A DNA stretch of 64,000 nt from Streptomyces natalensis ATCC 27448 (GTDB lineage: Bacteria > Actinomycetota > Actinomycetes > Streptomycetales > Streptomycetaceae), in contig NZ_JRKI01000061.1 in assembly GCF_000935125.1 (NCBI RefSeq), positions 1 to 64,000 of the forward strand. The letters run 5' to 3'. Made by a program: the position numbers and the translations under genes. How positions within the stretch are numbered: position 1 is the stretch's first letter; the number at the start of each line of letters is the position of its first letter. This document shows positions 20,986-29,722 of this stretch, piece after piece. The notes beneath the pieces are model-generated. The model made no database searches, had not been told where the DNA came from, and saw only the letters and a program-made list of their open reading frames with translations.

Positions 20986-22832
20986 TGAGTAGGTTTGGCG
21001 GCTCGCACCGCTCGCACACTCCGCACCCGTCGCCGTCGCCGTCGCCAACGCCGCACCCGGCACCGACTCCGCGCCCGCAGCCGACCCCGGAGCCGACCCC
21101 GACGCCACACCCGGGCCCGACGCCGAACCCGACGCCACACCCAGGCCCGACGCCAAACCCGACCCCGGAGCCGTCGCCAACGCCGCACCCCGGCCCGACG
21201 CCACACCCGGGCCCCAACCCGACTCCGGAACCGACACCGAACCCGCACCCGGGCCCCAACCCGACCCCAGAGCCAACGCCGAACCCGGCGCCCGATGACC
21301 CCGCGGGGGGCGGCGACGAACCCACCAAGTGGACGGACGGCCTCAAAGAGTTCGGCAAGAGCGCGGGCGGGCCGCTCGGCGAAGGCGTCGGCGAATGGGC
21401 CAAGAACAAGCTCACCGGGGGCTCCGAAGAGAACCCCAACGGTGAACCTGCCCCCGGCGGCGAGGCCCCCGGCGGCGAAGGCGGCGGCTACGGCGAACCA
21501 GCCCCGTACCCCGCCCCACCGGGCGGCGCCCCGTACGGAACGCCGGGTGGCGAGGCCGGCGGCGGCTACGGCGGCCCAGGCGCCGTCGGCGGCGAGGGCT
21601 ACGGCAGTGGCGGCGAGGGCGGAGGCTACGGAGTACCCGAGCCCTCGCCCGTGCCCGGAGGCCCCGGCCAGTACTCCACCATGCCCGCCTACGGAGGGCC
21701 GCCCGGCGGCCTCGGCGGGTACCCGTCCGGTCCGGGCGGATCCTCGGGCGGCTACCCGGGCGCAACCACGGGCATGACGCCCGCCGGTGACGCCTACGGG
21801 TGGATCCGCACGCCCAACCCGGCGCCCATGCCCATGCTCCAGGAGGCGCAGCACCCCGAACGGGGCGGGCTGGGCGGCATGCTGGACGAGGCCGTCGAGT
21901 GGGCCCTGGAGAAGTCCGGCCTGCTGGAGATGCTGGAGAAGGTCACCGGTGACCTCGCCCAGCTCAACGAGGCCGCCGACGCGTGGCAGACCCAGGCCAA
22001 GGCCGTGCAGCTGGTGGCCGAGGACCTGAGGTCCAGCGCCAACCCCGTGTCCCAGCAGTGGGAGGGGCAGGCGTCCAGCGCCTTCAGCGGTCACATGGGC
22101 GAGATCGTCAAGGCGCTCGATTCGACTGCCGAGGAGATGCAGTCGACCGCGAAGATCATCAACTCGGCCGCGCAGGAATGCGCGCAGGCCGAGGGCATGA
22201 TCATCGAGATCATCAGCGAGGCGATCGAGGCGTTGATCGCCTCCCTCGCCGCCGAGGCCGTGATCGCCGTTCTGACGGCAGGTATCGGCCTGATCGCGGA
22301 CGCGCTGATCACCGAGGGGGAGATCGCGGTCTTCGTCGCCCGCGTCGCCAAGGTGTCCGAAGAGCTGGCCACGAAGCTGGAAACGCTGCTGAAGTCCCTC
22401 AAGGAACTGGGCCAGGCCGTCAAGGCCGTCCGGGGCCTCAAGACCGCCAAGACCGCTCTCAGCGGGATCAAGAAGGTCGAGACGGCCGTCGAGGGGGTCC
22501 GCGAGATCGGGCAGGGCGAAGGCATGGTAGCCAAGGGCGTCGCGAAGGCCGACGAGTTCATCACCGGCAAGGTCAATGAGGGCGTCGACAATGTGGTCAG
22601 GTCGGGCCTCGGCATCGAAGATGACGACCCCGTGCAGCGGAGCGAAGACCGCAGCGTGGGCGGCTTTGGCAAGGCGGCGGGCAAGTCGGCCTGGGAAGCG
22701 GCCAAGGAGGGTCTGACGAGCGACACCAACAAGAACGCCGTCGAGCAGGAGATCCTGCACGACACGGGTCTCGCCCACGACCCGGAGCCCTACCGCGTCG
22801 ACAAGAACAAGATCGACACGCCCTTCGGGTAA
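20985..22832 (+). CDS. Pro-rich WXG-domain protein, candidate T7SS substrate
   Basis: 615 aa. Residues about 10-105 are tandem P-T-P-x-P-G-P repeats; 110-290 are Gly/Pro/Tyr-rich; 300-420 form a WXG100-like hairpin with W359-E-G361; 430-480 is strongly hydrophobic ([17 protein letters not shown]) and could insert in a membrane; the rest is helical and Lys/Glu-rich. No known toxin domain, and no YxxxD/E at the tail. It overlaps the EspC-like gene by one base. Start ATG 20985 is preferred over GTG 20982. It may be a large wall-spanning T7SS substrate. Confidence 0.75.
   Translation: MSRFGGSHRSHTPHPSPSPSPTPHPAPTPRPQPTPEPTPTPHPGPTPNPTPHPGPTPNPTPEPSPTPHPGPTPHPGPNPTPEPTPNPHPGPNPTPEPTPNPAPDDPAGGGDEPTKWTDGLKEFGKSAGGPLGEGVGEWAKNKLTGGSEENPNGEPAPGGEAPGGEGGGYGEPAPYPAPPGGAPYGTPGGEAGGGYGGPGAVGGEGYGSGGEGGGYGVPEPSPVPGGPGQYSTMPAYGGPPGGLGGYPSGPGGSSGGYPGATTGMTPAGDAYGWIRTPNPAPMPMLQEAQHPERGGLGGMLDEAVEWALEKSGLLEMLEKVTGDLAQLNEAADAWQTQAKAVQLVAEDLRSSANPVSQQWEGQASSAFSGHMGEIVKALDSTAEEMQSTAKIINSAAQECAQAEGMIIEIISEAIEALIASLAAEAVIAVLTAGIGLIADALITEGEIAVFVARVAKVSEELATKLETLLKSLKELGQAVKAVRGLKTAKTALSGIKKVETAVEGVREIGQGEGMVAKGVAKADEFITGKVNEGVDNVVRSGLGIEDDDPVQRSEDRSVGGFGKAAGKSAWEAAKEGLTSDTNKNAVEQEILHDTGLAHDPEPYRVDKNKIDTPFG
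21016..21300 (+). repeat. Pro-rich coding tandem repeats
   Basis: Degenerate repeats of CCGACGCC-ACACCCGGG-type units, 12-24 bp, encoding P-T-P-H-P-G-P and P-N-P-T-P-E-P blocks. Copy number is likely to vary between strains. Confidence 0.8.
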
Positions 22833-22871
22833 GGGGCGCCGGCCGTCGCTCGGCGGTCAACAACTGAATGA

Positions 22872-22908
22872 CTGAGGGGGCACCGTGGCGTCCACGGTGC
22901 CCCCTCAG
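22872..22908. terminator. Bidirectional terminator
   Basis: A perfect 17-bp stem (22872-22888 with 22892-22908) and 3-nt loop between the converging genes that end at 22832 and 22950. Confidence 0.9.
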
Positions 22909-22949
22909 CGCTTGCTCTGCGGGGAGATGACCTCGGGGCTACATGGCAA

Positions 22950-23720
22950 TCAGCCCAGCAGGGCCGCGCATTGCTGCGCGTCGTCCTTGTCGTACATGTT
23001 GAGCGCGATCCACGAGCCATCGCCGAAGGCCAGGTCGAGCCGGTGCGTGAACCAGGAGCCGGGCACATCACGCCGCAGCCCGTAGCCGCCGCGCGGGATC
23101 TCGAACAGCCCGAGGGCCTCGTAGACCTGCTCGCGCTGGTAGGCGCGGTGCCGCCCCAGCAGCAGCATCCGCTGGTCGGTCAGCACCAGCGTGAACAGGT
23201 CGTGATCGGCCTTGCCCTGATCGCCCGGGGTGGTACGTACGGCCCTCCAGAAATGCCGCGCCGTGCTGTTCTCACCGCCGCTCCACGAGCCGCGGTGGAA
23301 GGGCCGGCGCATCGCGCGGTACGCGGCCCGGTCCATGCGCATCCCGAACGTCTCGCGGCGCATGATGCTGGGGAAGATCAGCTCCGCCGCCCACCGGGGC
23401 AGAACGAAAACCCAGAACCCTCGCCAGATACCCCACAGGAAGCCCAGGAGGATCCGCATGGGCGCCGATGCGGCGGTCGCCCCCACACCGAATTCCTGGT
23501 GGAAGGAGAGCGGCAGGAGAGGATCGAGAGCACCGGGAAACACGCCGATCAGCGTCTCACCGGGGCGCAGATGCGGGGCCGCGGTCTGCTGAAGCGCCGG
23601 ATGCCCGACGGGCGCGGGGGCACCGCCCCAACCAGGTGTCCCGCCCGCGGGGGCACCACCCCAACCCGGCGTTCCGGGTGCCCCACCAGGGGGCTGCTGG
23701 TAGTAGCCGCTCACCGTCAC
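22950..23720 (-). CDS. Membrane-associated protein with PH-like tail
   Basis: 256 aa. The first 45 residues are P-G-W-G-G-A-P repeats, then hydrophobic stretches near 85-110 (F-L-W-G-I-W-R-G-F-W) and a C-terminal domain with V-L-T-D-Q-R-M-L-L-L-G, the strand pattern of small bacterial PH-like domains. A similar Gly/Pro tail appears on the mycosin at 26334, hinting at a shared location. No catalytic motif. It converges on the Pro-rich WXG gene. Confidence 0.65.
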   Translation of the reverse strand: MTVSGYYQQPPGGAPGTPGWGGAPAGGTPGWGGAPAPVGHPALQQTAAPHLRPGETLIGVFPGALDPLLPLSFHQEFGVGATAASAPMRILLGFLWGIWRGFWVFVLPRWAAELIFPSIMRRETFGMRMDRAAYRAMRRPFHRGSWSGGENSTARHFWRAVRTTPGDQGKADHDLFTLVLTDQRMLLLGRHRAYQREQVYEALGLFEIPRGGYGLRRDVPGSWFTHRLDLAFGDGSWIALNMYDKDDAQQCAALLG

Positions 23721-23798
23721 GTCCTCCTCAATTACGCGCAGTAGTTCGACGGCCCAAGCTACCGCAGCGCCCCCTCACCGCTCCCCTCACGGCCCCCC

Positions 23799-24254
23799 TC
23801 AGGGCAGCAGCAGCCAGTCCGCCGCCAGCGCGGACGCCAGGCCGATACCCAGCAGCCAGGTGCCGAGCCGGGTACGCCCGTGCCGACTGAGTTCGATGAC
23901 GATGCCGCAGAGTACGAGCGCGGCACCGTAGACCCCGACCACCAGCACCGACGTACGCGACGCCAGGCGCGCCACGAGCACCGCCGCCATCGCGGCCATC
24001 AGCACGGAGGCCAGGACAATGCGTATTCGTCGGGCCTGACGAGGTGTCAGCCCATCGTGATCGTCGGCAGAGGGCTCTTCCACCTCGGGCTCATCCCCGT
24101 CGAGCTCTTCCGCCTCGGGCTTTTCCGCCCCGGGCCGCTCGGCGTCAGGCTGATCAACGCCAGGATCTTCAACACCGTGCTCATCACTGCCGGTTGCGCC
24201 ACTGCCGGTTTCTCCCATGAGCAGGAATGCTACGGGACGAATGATCGTCCGCAT
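23799..24254 (-). CDS. Acidic two-helix membrane protein
   Basis: 151 aa, unrecognised. An acidic linker with E-P-E-V-E-E-P-type repeats (about 20-65) is followed by two hydrophobic helices (about 77-98 and 103-122) and a third weak one at the end. ATG 24254 has GGGGAG six nt upstream, better than the upstream start at 24272. It shares its strand with the genes at 22950 and 24421 but has gaps on both sides. Confidence 0.6.
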   Translation of the reverse strand: MRTIIRPVAFLLMGETGSGATGSDEHGVEDPGVDQPDAERPGAEKPEAEELDGDEPEVEEPSADDHDGLTPRQARRIRIVLASVLMAAMAAVLVARLASRTSVLVVGVYGAALVLCGIVIELSRHGRTRLGTWLLGIGLASALAADWLLLP

Positions 24255-24420
24255 GTTCCACTCCCCCGACACTCGCCCGCCCCGCTCCAGGCCACTGACC
24301 AGCGACGCTCCCCCTCAGCCTGCGCCACCAGCAGGCCGGAAGGACGGAATAACCGAATCGCGGTCAAGAACAGCGTCGAGGACGTTCCACGCTTTCCGAC
24401 CCCCTTCCTCCCCGACGGCT

Positions 24421-25002
24421 TCAGTGCGCTGCGGTACGTGCCGCCGCCGCGACGTACTCCGCCCAGACGGTCTTGCCCGGACCACCCGGCCGCGGCACCA
24501 CACCCCATCCGTCCGCCAGGCACCGCACGATCAGCAACCCGCGCCCGGCCTCGGCGAGCGCCCCAGCGCACCACGCATCCGCTACCCCAACTCCGACGGC
24601 CGATCCGGCCGATGTAGCCGATGTGGCTGCTGTGACTGCGGGGCCGACCGTGGGCATCCTCTCGCCCCGCGTATCGGACACCTCGACGCGGAATCGCAGC
24701 GCGTCGGGAGTCCCGAAAGCGTCCGCCACCCTGAGGACCGTCATGCGCAGCGCGAAATCCCGCCCGGGAACGTGGCCGTGCCGAACCGCGTTGGCGACGA
24801 GTTCGCCGACGATGGCGGTGACGGACTCATTGGTCTCGCCGTCGTAGGGATACCCCCACTCGTCGAGCTGGTGCGACGCAAGACGGCGGGCCAGCCGGGC
24901 ACCACGCGGTGTGGAGGTGAAACGCATCCCGAACTCGCCGATTCCGGCGGCGGTTTCACTGTTTCGGGAAATTGCCCCGGAAGAGCGGACTGTGCTGTTC
25001 AT
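24421..25002 (-). CDS. RsbW-like ATP-binding (anti-sigma type) protein
   Basis: 193 aa HATPase_c (GHKL) domain of the kind used by anti-sigma factors and their Streptomyces relatives. N-box E-L-V-A-N-A-V-R-H-G (about 65-74), G1-like V-S-D-T-R-G-E (about 105-111) and G2-like G-R-G-L-L-I-V (about 153-159) are intact, with an Ala/Ser/Val-rich insert between G1 and G2. ATG 25002 follows GGGAGGGTGGGGG. It is divergent from the XRE-type gene at 25127; this trio with DUF397 recurs in Streptomyces as WhiJ/AbaA-like regulatory sets. Confidence 0.85.
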   Translation of the reverse strand: MNSTVRSSGAISRNSETAAGIGEFGMRFTSTPRGARLARRLASHQLDEWGYPYDGETNESVTAIVGELVANAVRHGHVPGRDFALRMTVLRVADAFGTPDALRFRVEVSDTRGERMPTVGPAVTAATSATSAGSAVGVGVADAWCAGALAEAGRGLLIVRCLADGWGVVPRPGGPGKTVWAEYVAAAARTAAH

Positions 25003-25126
25003 GGCCCCCACCCTCCCGTCCGACCCCTACCTTTGACGAGGAGTAATGCGCTGACCACGATGCGTTGTACGCACCGGGAATGCGCGGGTACGCAGCGGGC
25101 GGCACGGCCCCGGGAGGGCGGCGGAC

Positions 25127-25957
25127 ATGGACGACGACGAACAGCAGGCGGAGTACGAGCCCGGATCGGGGATCTTGCTGGTGTTCGGGCGACAGCTCAA
25201 GCGCCTACGCGAATGGGCAGGAATGGAACGCCCGGAATTCGGCGCGAAGACCGGCTACTCCGCTGCCACCATCGCCTCATACGAGCAGGGGCGGCGCATC
25301 CCCCCGCCCAAGTTCATCGACAAGGCGGACGAGGTACTGGGGGCACACGGCGTTCTGGTGGAGATGAAGGAGGAGGTGGCGAGGGCCCGGTATCCGGCGT
25401 TCTTCCGGGATGCGGCGCGGTTGGAGGCGACGGCGGTCGGGCTTCATGTGTATGCGGCGCAAGGGCTGCCGGGGCTGCTACAGACAAAGGAGTACGCGCG
25501 GGCGGTCTTCGCCATGTGGCGGCCCCTACTGGACGAAGAGACCATCCAGCAGCGAACTGCGGCACGGCTCGACCGCCAGCAGGTCTTTGCCCGCATGCCG
25601 GCGCCGACGATCAGCTTCGTCATCGAGGAGGCGTTGCTGCGCCGTCCCCTCGGTGGAAAGGCGGTCATGCGGGGCCAGTTGGAACAGATCCTGCTGCACG
25701 GCCAGCGCCGCAATGTCGAAATCCAAGTGATGCCGACCGCCCGGGAGGAGCACGCAGGACTGGGTGGGGCCTTCACCTTGATCGAGTCACGCGAAGGGCG
25801 GAGGATCGCCTATGTGGAGGCGTACAGGGACAGTCGCCTGCACTCGGACCGGAAAGCGGTCCGGGAGATCGAGGAGCAGTACGGAATCCTCAGAGCGCAG
25901 GCGCTCACGCCGCGCGAGTCGCTGGCCTTTGTCGAGAAGTTGCTGGGAGAAGCATGA
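25127..25957 (+). CDS. XRE-family regulator with DUF5753 domain
   Basis: 276 aa. N-terminal helix-turn-helix (about residues 18-70; F-G-A-K-T-G-Y-S-A-A-T-I-A-S-Y-E recognises as the HTH core), then a DUF5753/Scr1-type domain (about 90-270: Y-A-A-Q-G-L-P-G-L-L-Q-T-x-E-Y-A-R). WhiJ belongs to this family and controls Streptomyces development. The stop overlaps the DUF397 start as ATGA, so both are translated together. Confidence 0.9.
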   Translation: MDDDEQQAEYEPGSGILLVFGRQLKRLREWAGMERPEFGAKTGYSAATIASYEQGRRIPPPKFIDKADEVLGAHGVLVEMKEEVARARYPAFFRDAARLEATAVGLHVYAAQGLPGLLQTKEYARAVFAMWRPLLDEETIQQRTAARLDRQQVFARMPAPTISFVIEEALLRRPLGGKAVMRGQLEQILLHGQRRNVEIQVMPTAREEHAGLGGAFTLIESREGRRIAYVEAYRDSRLHSDRKAVREIEEQYGILRAQALTPRESLAFVEKLLGEA

Positions 25958-26166
25958 ACAACGAAGAGACTGCGCAGGCCGTGACTGAGTTGGCCTGGTT
26001 CAAGAGCAGCTACAGCAGTGGCGCGGGCGGCGAATGCGTCGAGATCGCATCTGGCGCCACCGCCGTGCATATCCGCGACTCGAAGGACCTCACACGGTCC
26101 GCGCTGACAGTACCCCCCGCCGCCTGGGCCACATTCGTCGGCTTCGCCATAGCCGAGGCGCCCTGA
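25954..26166 (+). CDS. DUF397 protein
   Basis: 70 aa. Family hallmarks: W-F-K-S-S-Y-S-S near the start, E-C-V-E-I-A, V-x-I-R-D-S-K-D and a terminal W-A-T-F-V. DUF397 proteins partner XRE/DUF5753 regulators in Streptomyces and are thought to modulate their DNA binding. Start ATG 25954 overlaps the upstream stop. Confidence 0.92.
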   Translation: MNNEETAQAVTELAWFKSSYSSGAGGECVEIASGATAVHIRDSKDLTRSALTVPPAAWATFVGFAIAEAP

Positions 26167-26268
26167 CGGATACGGCGGGGCGCTCTCCTCCCCCGAGACA
26201 CGAGGGGCAGAGCACCCCACTACCCACCCCGTGTGGCGGCTCTCCGAACTCCCTTCCCTCTCAAACGA

Positions 26269-26304
26269 ATTGGGGTCCGCAGCCCGAAGGCCGCGGACCC
26301 CAAT
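26269..26304 (-). terminator. mycP terminator
   Basis: A 12-bp stem (26269-26280 with 26293-26304) with a 12-nt loop, 30 nt past the mycosin stop. On the minus strand the 3' arm ends AAT. Its sequence resembles the hairpin at 27716-27750. Confidence 0.8.
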
Positions 26305-26333
26305 CTCTTTCCGCTCTTCTCTACTTCACAGCC

Positions 26334-27692
26334 TTACCGGCCAGGCGGCTGCGTGGGCGGCGCCGGCGGGTACGAACCGGGCGCGCCGGGCTGCTGCTGA
26401 TACGGCTGCTGCTGGTTCGGCATGAACCCACCAGGACCGCCGGGCCCACCCGAGCCACCGTAGCCACCGGGACCACCGGGCGGCGGGCCGTTACGACCGT
26501 TCTTCTTCTTGGCCACGAGGACCACAACCAGGATGATGACGAGGACGGCCACCACACCACCGACGATGCCGATGATGACGCCGGTGCTCATACCCTTGTC
26601 GCTGTTGATGTTCGCCGACGTGTCGTCGTTGCCTGCTGCGCTGGAGGGCTTGGGAGTCGCGCCACCGCTCAGCGCCGGGAACGGGCCGTCCTTGGGGCCA
26701 GCGGGAACGTTCTTGGTCAGCGCGCTGTAGGGCTTGATGAAGCCGTAGCCGTAGTGCTGGTCGGGAAGCTTCATGCCCTGCTTGCTCGCCGGGATACCAG
26801 CCGTCTTGATCAGGCGGTTGGCCACCTGACCAGCCGTCAGGTTCGGGAATTTGGAACGAATAAGGGCCGCGGCTGCGGAGACGTAGGCGGTGGCGTCGGA
26901 GGTACCGTTGGCCAAGTGGTACTTACCCTTAGCCTCTTCCATGGCGCTTGCGGACCTGATACGCGCACCCGGAGCAGTCAACTTGACGTAAGGACCATAG
27001 TTGGATTTGCCCCAGACGTAACCATGGTCGTCCACTGCCCCCACTGCGAGAACACCTGGGGACCCAGCCGGATCTTGAGGAGTATCCACCCCGTCATTAC
27101 CTGAGGCCGCGACTACGAGCACGTCATGTTTGCGGGCATAGTCGATGGTCTGCTGCTCCTCTGGAGTCACCTCCCAGCCGCTGATACCGATCGACATGTT
27201 CACAACTTTCGCGCCCTTGTCGACTGCATACTTCAGCGCTTCAGCATATTTTGTCTGCTGCCCAGTCTTGGGATTCTCTTCGGTCGAGATGTTGATTGCA
27301 ACCGGAAGAATCTTAGCGTCGGGGGCTAGGCCCTTTACCCCCTCGGATCCACCAGCCCCATGACCGTGACCGGCAATCAGCGACGACATCGCCGTGCCGT
27401 GCTCCCCGTCATCACCAGAGCCCTGGTCTGCACGGCCACCAGTCACGAAGCTCTTACCCGGCAGAACCGATCCTGTGAGATCAGGGTGACTTCCGTACAC
27501 GGGCCCGTCGATTACTGCGACAGTAACGCCCTTACCCGTGGAAATCTTCCAGATCGACGCCGCATCGAACTTTTTCAATGGCCACTGGTCGTTCCTAATC
27601 TGGTCTGCCGAAGCAACCGGCGCGGTGCCGAAGAGCAGTGCCCCCGCCACTACCGCGCCGCTCACCGCACGCAGCGTCCGCGTGAAGCTCAT
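26334..27692 (-). CDS. mycP: Mycosin (T7SS subtilisin-like protease), atypical active site
   Basis: 452 aa. Signal peptide (residues 1-29), S8 protease domain, transmembrane helix at 371-394, then K-K-K and a Gly/Pro/Gln-rich cytosolic tail. Mycosins are membrane-anchored extracytoplasmic parts of ESX complexes. Catalytic residues are D62, H98 (H-G-T) and S265, with N199 as oxyanion residue. The flanks differ from the family: D-G-P instead of D-T-G, and G-T-S-D-A-T-A instead of G-T-S-M/F-A-x-P. Lower activity or changed specificity is possible. It is the last gene of a minus-strand run, behind a strong hairpin. Confidence 0.88.
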   Translation of the reverse strand: MSFTRTLRAVSGAVVAGALLFGTAPVASADQIRNDQWPLKKFDAASIWKISTGKGVTVAVIDGPVYGSHPDLTGSVLPGKSFVTGGRADQGSGDDGEHGTAMSSLIAGHGHGAGGSEGVKGLAPDAKILPVAINISTEENPKTGQQTKYAEALKYAVDKGAKVVNMSIGISGWEVTPEEQQTIDYARKHDVLVVAASGNDGVDTPQDPAGSPGVLAVGAVDDHGYVWGKSNYGPYVKLTAPGARIRSASAMEEAKGKYHLANGTSDATAYVSAAAALIRSKFPNLTAGQVANRLIKTAGIPASKQGMKLPDQHYGYGFIKPYSALTKNVPAGPKDGPFPALSGGATPKPSSAAGNDDTSANINSDKGMSTGVIIGIVGGVVAVLVIILVVVLVAKKKNGRNGPPPGGPGGYGGSGGPGGPGGFMPNQQQPYQQQPGAPGSYPPAPPTQPPGR

Positions 27693-27715
27693 GCCAAAAC
27701 ACCTTCCTCACAGAG

Positions 27716-27750
27716 TTGGGGCCCGCAGCCCGAGGGGCTGCGGGCCCCAA
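27716..27750 (-). terminator. Terminator or attenuator upstream of mycP
   Basis: A perfect 16-bp stem (27716-27731 with 27735-27750) with a 3-nt loop, 32 nt past the 27782 gene stop and 24 nt before the mycP start. Confidence 0.85.
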
Positions 27751-27781
27751 GCGTCTCTACCGATTGCTTGTCCGGCCGTTC

Positions 27782-29365
27782 CTACTCGATGACCCGGGGA
27801 GCCACATTACGCTCCGGCGTCCAGGTCTCCTCCTCCTCCACCAGGTAATCGGGACGGTTACCGTCCTGCCCCTTGCCCTCGCCCTTACCGCCGTGGGCAC
27901 CATGGGCGCCGCCCATCATGCCTGCCGGGCGACGTCCGCCACTGCCGGAACCGGTACCGGCTGCGGTTCCCCCGCGGCTGCGGTGCAGACCGGAACCACC
28001 CTGGCCTCCGCCGCTGGCCTTACCACCGGTCGAGCCGACGAGGCCGCCCTTCTGGCGAGCCTGCGCACCACCACCGGTGCTGACGCCAGCGCGTCCGCCG
28101 CCTGCGCCCTTTCCTGCGCCACCGTGGGCGCCGCCCATACCCGGCATACCGGGCTTACCGGTGCGAGCCCCAGCGCCACCAGGGCCCGACGCGCCGCCCT
28201 TGAGACCGGACGCGCCGCCCTTGAGACCAGACGCGCCACCCTTGAGACCAGACGAACCGCCCTTGGGGCCGGATGCGCCGCTGATACCACCCTTGCCGCC
28301 CGGCATGCCAAGGCCGCCGCCCGCGGGAACGTTGACGCCTGTGCCACCGCCGCCACCGCCACTCGGCATGTGAACACCGGCGCCGCCGCCACCGCCACCA
28401 CCGGGGATCTTGACCCCGGGACCGCCGGTGCCGCCGGGGCCGCCACTGTGGGCGCCATCCAGGCCGGTCGTCACATCGGGACCGGGCACCTTGGGCTTCA
28501 TGGAACCCATTCCGCCACTAATGCCTGGCGTTTGGGGCGACTCAGGCGTTTTGGGCATGGGGGCGGCCTTCATGCCTCGCGTGGGGATCTTGACGCCGCC
28601 CCCGCTGCCAGCTCCGCCACCGGCGCCGCCACCGCCACCGCCACCGCCCATTCCGCCTGTCGGGAACGGCATCGGCATGGTGCCTACACCGCCATCACCA
28701 CCACCGTTGTGCTCGGGGATCTTGTCCTCCCGGTTACCGATAGGTGGCGGCTTCAGGGACGACGCCCTCACAACATAGGACGTCCCCAGATCCTCCATGG
28801 CCGCAGCAGCCTGAAGTCGCTTCTTCTGGTGACCGGTCAGGTTTTCCTTGTTCAACTCAAGAACCTGCTTGGTGTCCGCGCCAGCCTTCAGCGCGTCATT
28901 CAGATCGTCGTCGTCGACCGTATCCGAATCAAGTTGGTCCCAGACGTCATCGCCCCAGTTCCAACCGTCGTGGACCGGCGAGACCTTGGAGACAGCCGTC
29001 GACAGGTCCTCAGCTGTCTGGTGCATCACCTTCGCCGCGTGGCTGGCATAGGGAGCACCGGCCTTGAAGTTGGCACTGATCTGCTCCGCCCGCTTGCGGA
29101 ACCTGTCGGCTGTGTCACCGTGCCAGTGCTCCAGCACCTTCTTCACGGCGTCGTCGAACGTCTTCTGGATACCGCCGCCACCATCACCCGGACCGACCAG
29201 CTGGTCGTGAAGGTCCTGCCAGTGCTGCGCAACGTCCCGGACCTGCTGGACGCTGGCGCCGTCCAGCATGCCCTTCAGGCCGTCGAGGTCGTGCAGATTG
29301 AACTTGGTTGTGAATCTCTCCCCCGAGTAACCACCCGAGGGCGCACCGCTCGCATCTCCACCCAT
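27782..29365 (-). CDS. Gly-rich WXG-domain protein, candidate T7SS substrate
   Basis: 527 aa. Residues 20-200 are helical with W81-H-G83 at the turn of a WXG100/PPE-like hairpin. Residues 215-500 are Gly-rich with G-V-K-I-P and S-G-L-K-G-G-A repeats and few charged residues. The last 23 residues end in a conserved-looking acidic tail with Y507-L-V-E-E511, matching YxxxE. No signal peptide. It follows the 29417 gene by 51 bp and precedes mycP. This shape (WXG head, Gly-rich stalk, acidic tail) recurs in Streptomyces ESX loci. Confidence 0.8.
   Translation of the reverse strand: MGGDASGAPSGGYSGERFTTKFNLHDLDGLKGMLDGASVQQVRDVAQHWQDLHDQLVGPGDGGGGIQKTFDDAVKKVLEHWHGDTADRFRKRAEQISANFKAGAPYASHAAKVMHQTAEDLSTAVSKVSPVHDGWNWGDDVWDQLDSDTVDDDDLNDALKAGADTKQVLELNKENLTGHQKKRLQAAAAMEDLGTSYVVRASSLKPPPIGNREDKIPEHNGGGDGGVGTMPMPFPTGGMGGGGGGGGAGGGAGSGGGVKIPTRGMKAAPMPKTPESPQTPGISGGMGSMKPKVPGPDVTTGLDGAHSGGPGGTGGPGVKIPGGGGGGGAGVHMPSGGGGGGTGVNVPAGGGLGMPGGKGGISGASGPKGGSSGLKGGASGLKGGASGLKGGASGPGGAGARTGKPGMPGMGGAHGGAGKGAGGGRAGVSTGGGAQARQKGGLVGSTGGKASGGGQGGSGLHRSRGGTAAGTGSGSGGRRPAGMMGGAHGAHGGKGEGKGQDGNRPDYLVEEEETWTPERNVAPRVIE
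28186..28275 (-). repeat. Three-unit coding repeat
   Basis: Near-identical 24-bp units encode three consecutive G-G-A-S-G-L-K blocks in the Gly-rich protein. Confidence 0.7.
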
Positions 29366-29416
29366 GTGTAGACCCCCTTCTCCTTCACCTACAGGCCAAC
29401 CGCTGTGCTGCCCACG

Positions 29417-29722
29417 TCACTTCATGCTGTTGTCGTGCTCGGCGTCCTCGTAGGCGTCCTTCGTCTGCTTGGACTTCTTGCCGAAATCGTCGATCATGTC
29501 CTCAATCAACTTGACGACATTCCGCTCGATGTAGTCCTTCATCTGGTTGTGGGCGTTGTGCATCCGATCCCGCTCTTCAAAACCCTTCCCCAGCGCCCCA
29601 TCCGACAGAAACGTCTGGTTCTTGGCCTTGTCCTTCGGGCCGCCCATGTCCTTCAGGACCTGGTTCAGCTCCTTGACGACCTGGTCCAGCGCGTCGAGAT
29701 CGACACCGTATTCCTTACCCAT
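29417..29722 (-). CDS. Helical Esx-like protein with YxxxE tail
   Basis: 101 aa, wholly helical, Lys/Asp-rich, with Y91-E-D-A-E95 near the C-terminus. The turn reads G-A-L-G-K-G-F rather than WXG. GGGGAGG lies within the last codons of mycP2, and the ATG overlaps the mycP2 frame by 8 nt, so coupling is likely. It may pair with the WXG head of the 27782 protein. Confidence 0.78.
   Translation of the reverse strand: MGKEYGVDLDALDQVVKELNQVLKDMGGPKDKAKNQTFLSDGALGKGFEERDRMHNAHNQMKDYIERNVVKLIEDMIDDFGKKSKQTKDAYEDAEHDNSMK

Noticed and set aside
24217-26166. 649-codon frame spanning regulator genes
   Set aside because: It crosses the RsbW-like gene in antisense and the XRE and DUF397 genes in another frame, and has no consistent codon bias.
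22950-26166. Recent mobile element within the ESX locus
   Set aside because: No transposase, integrase, terminal repeats or att-like duplications; base composition resembles the flanks.
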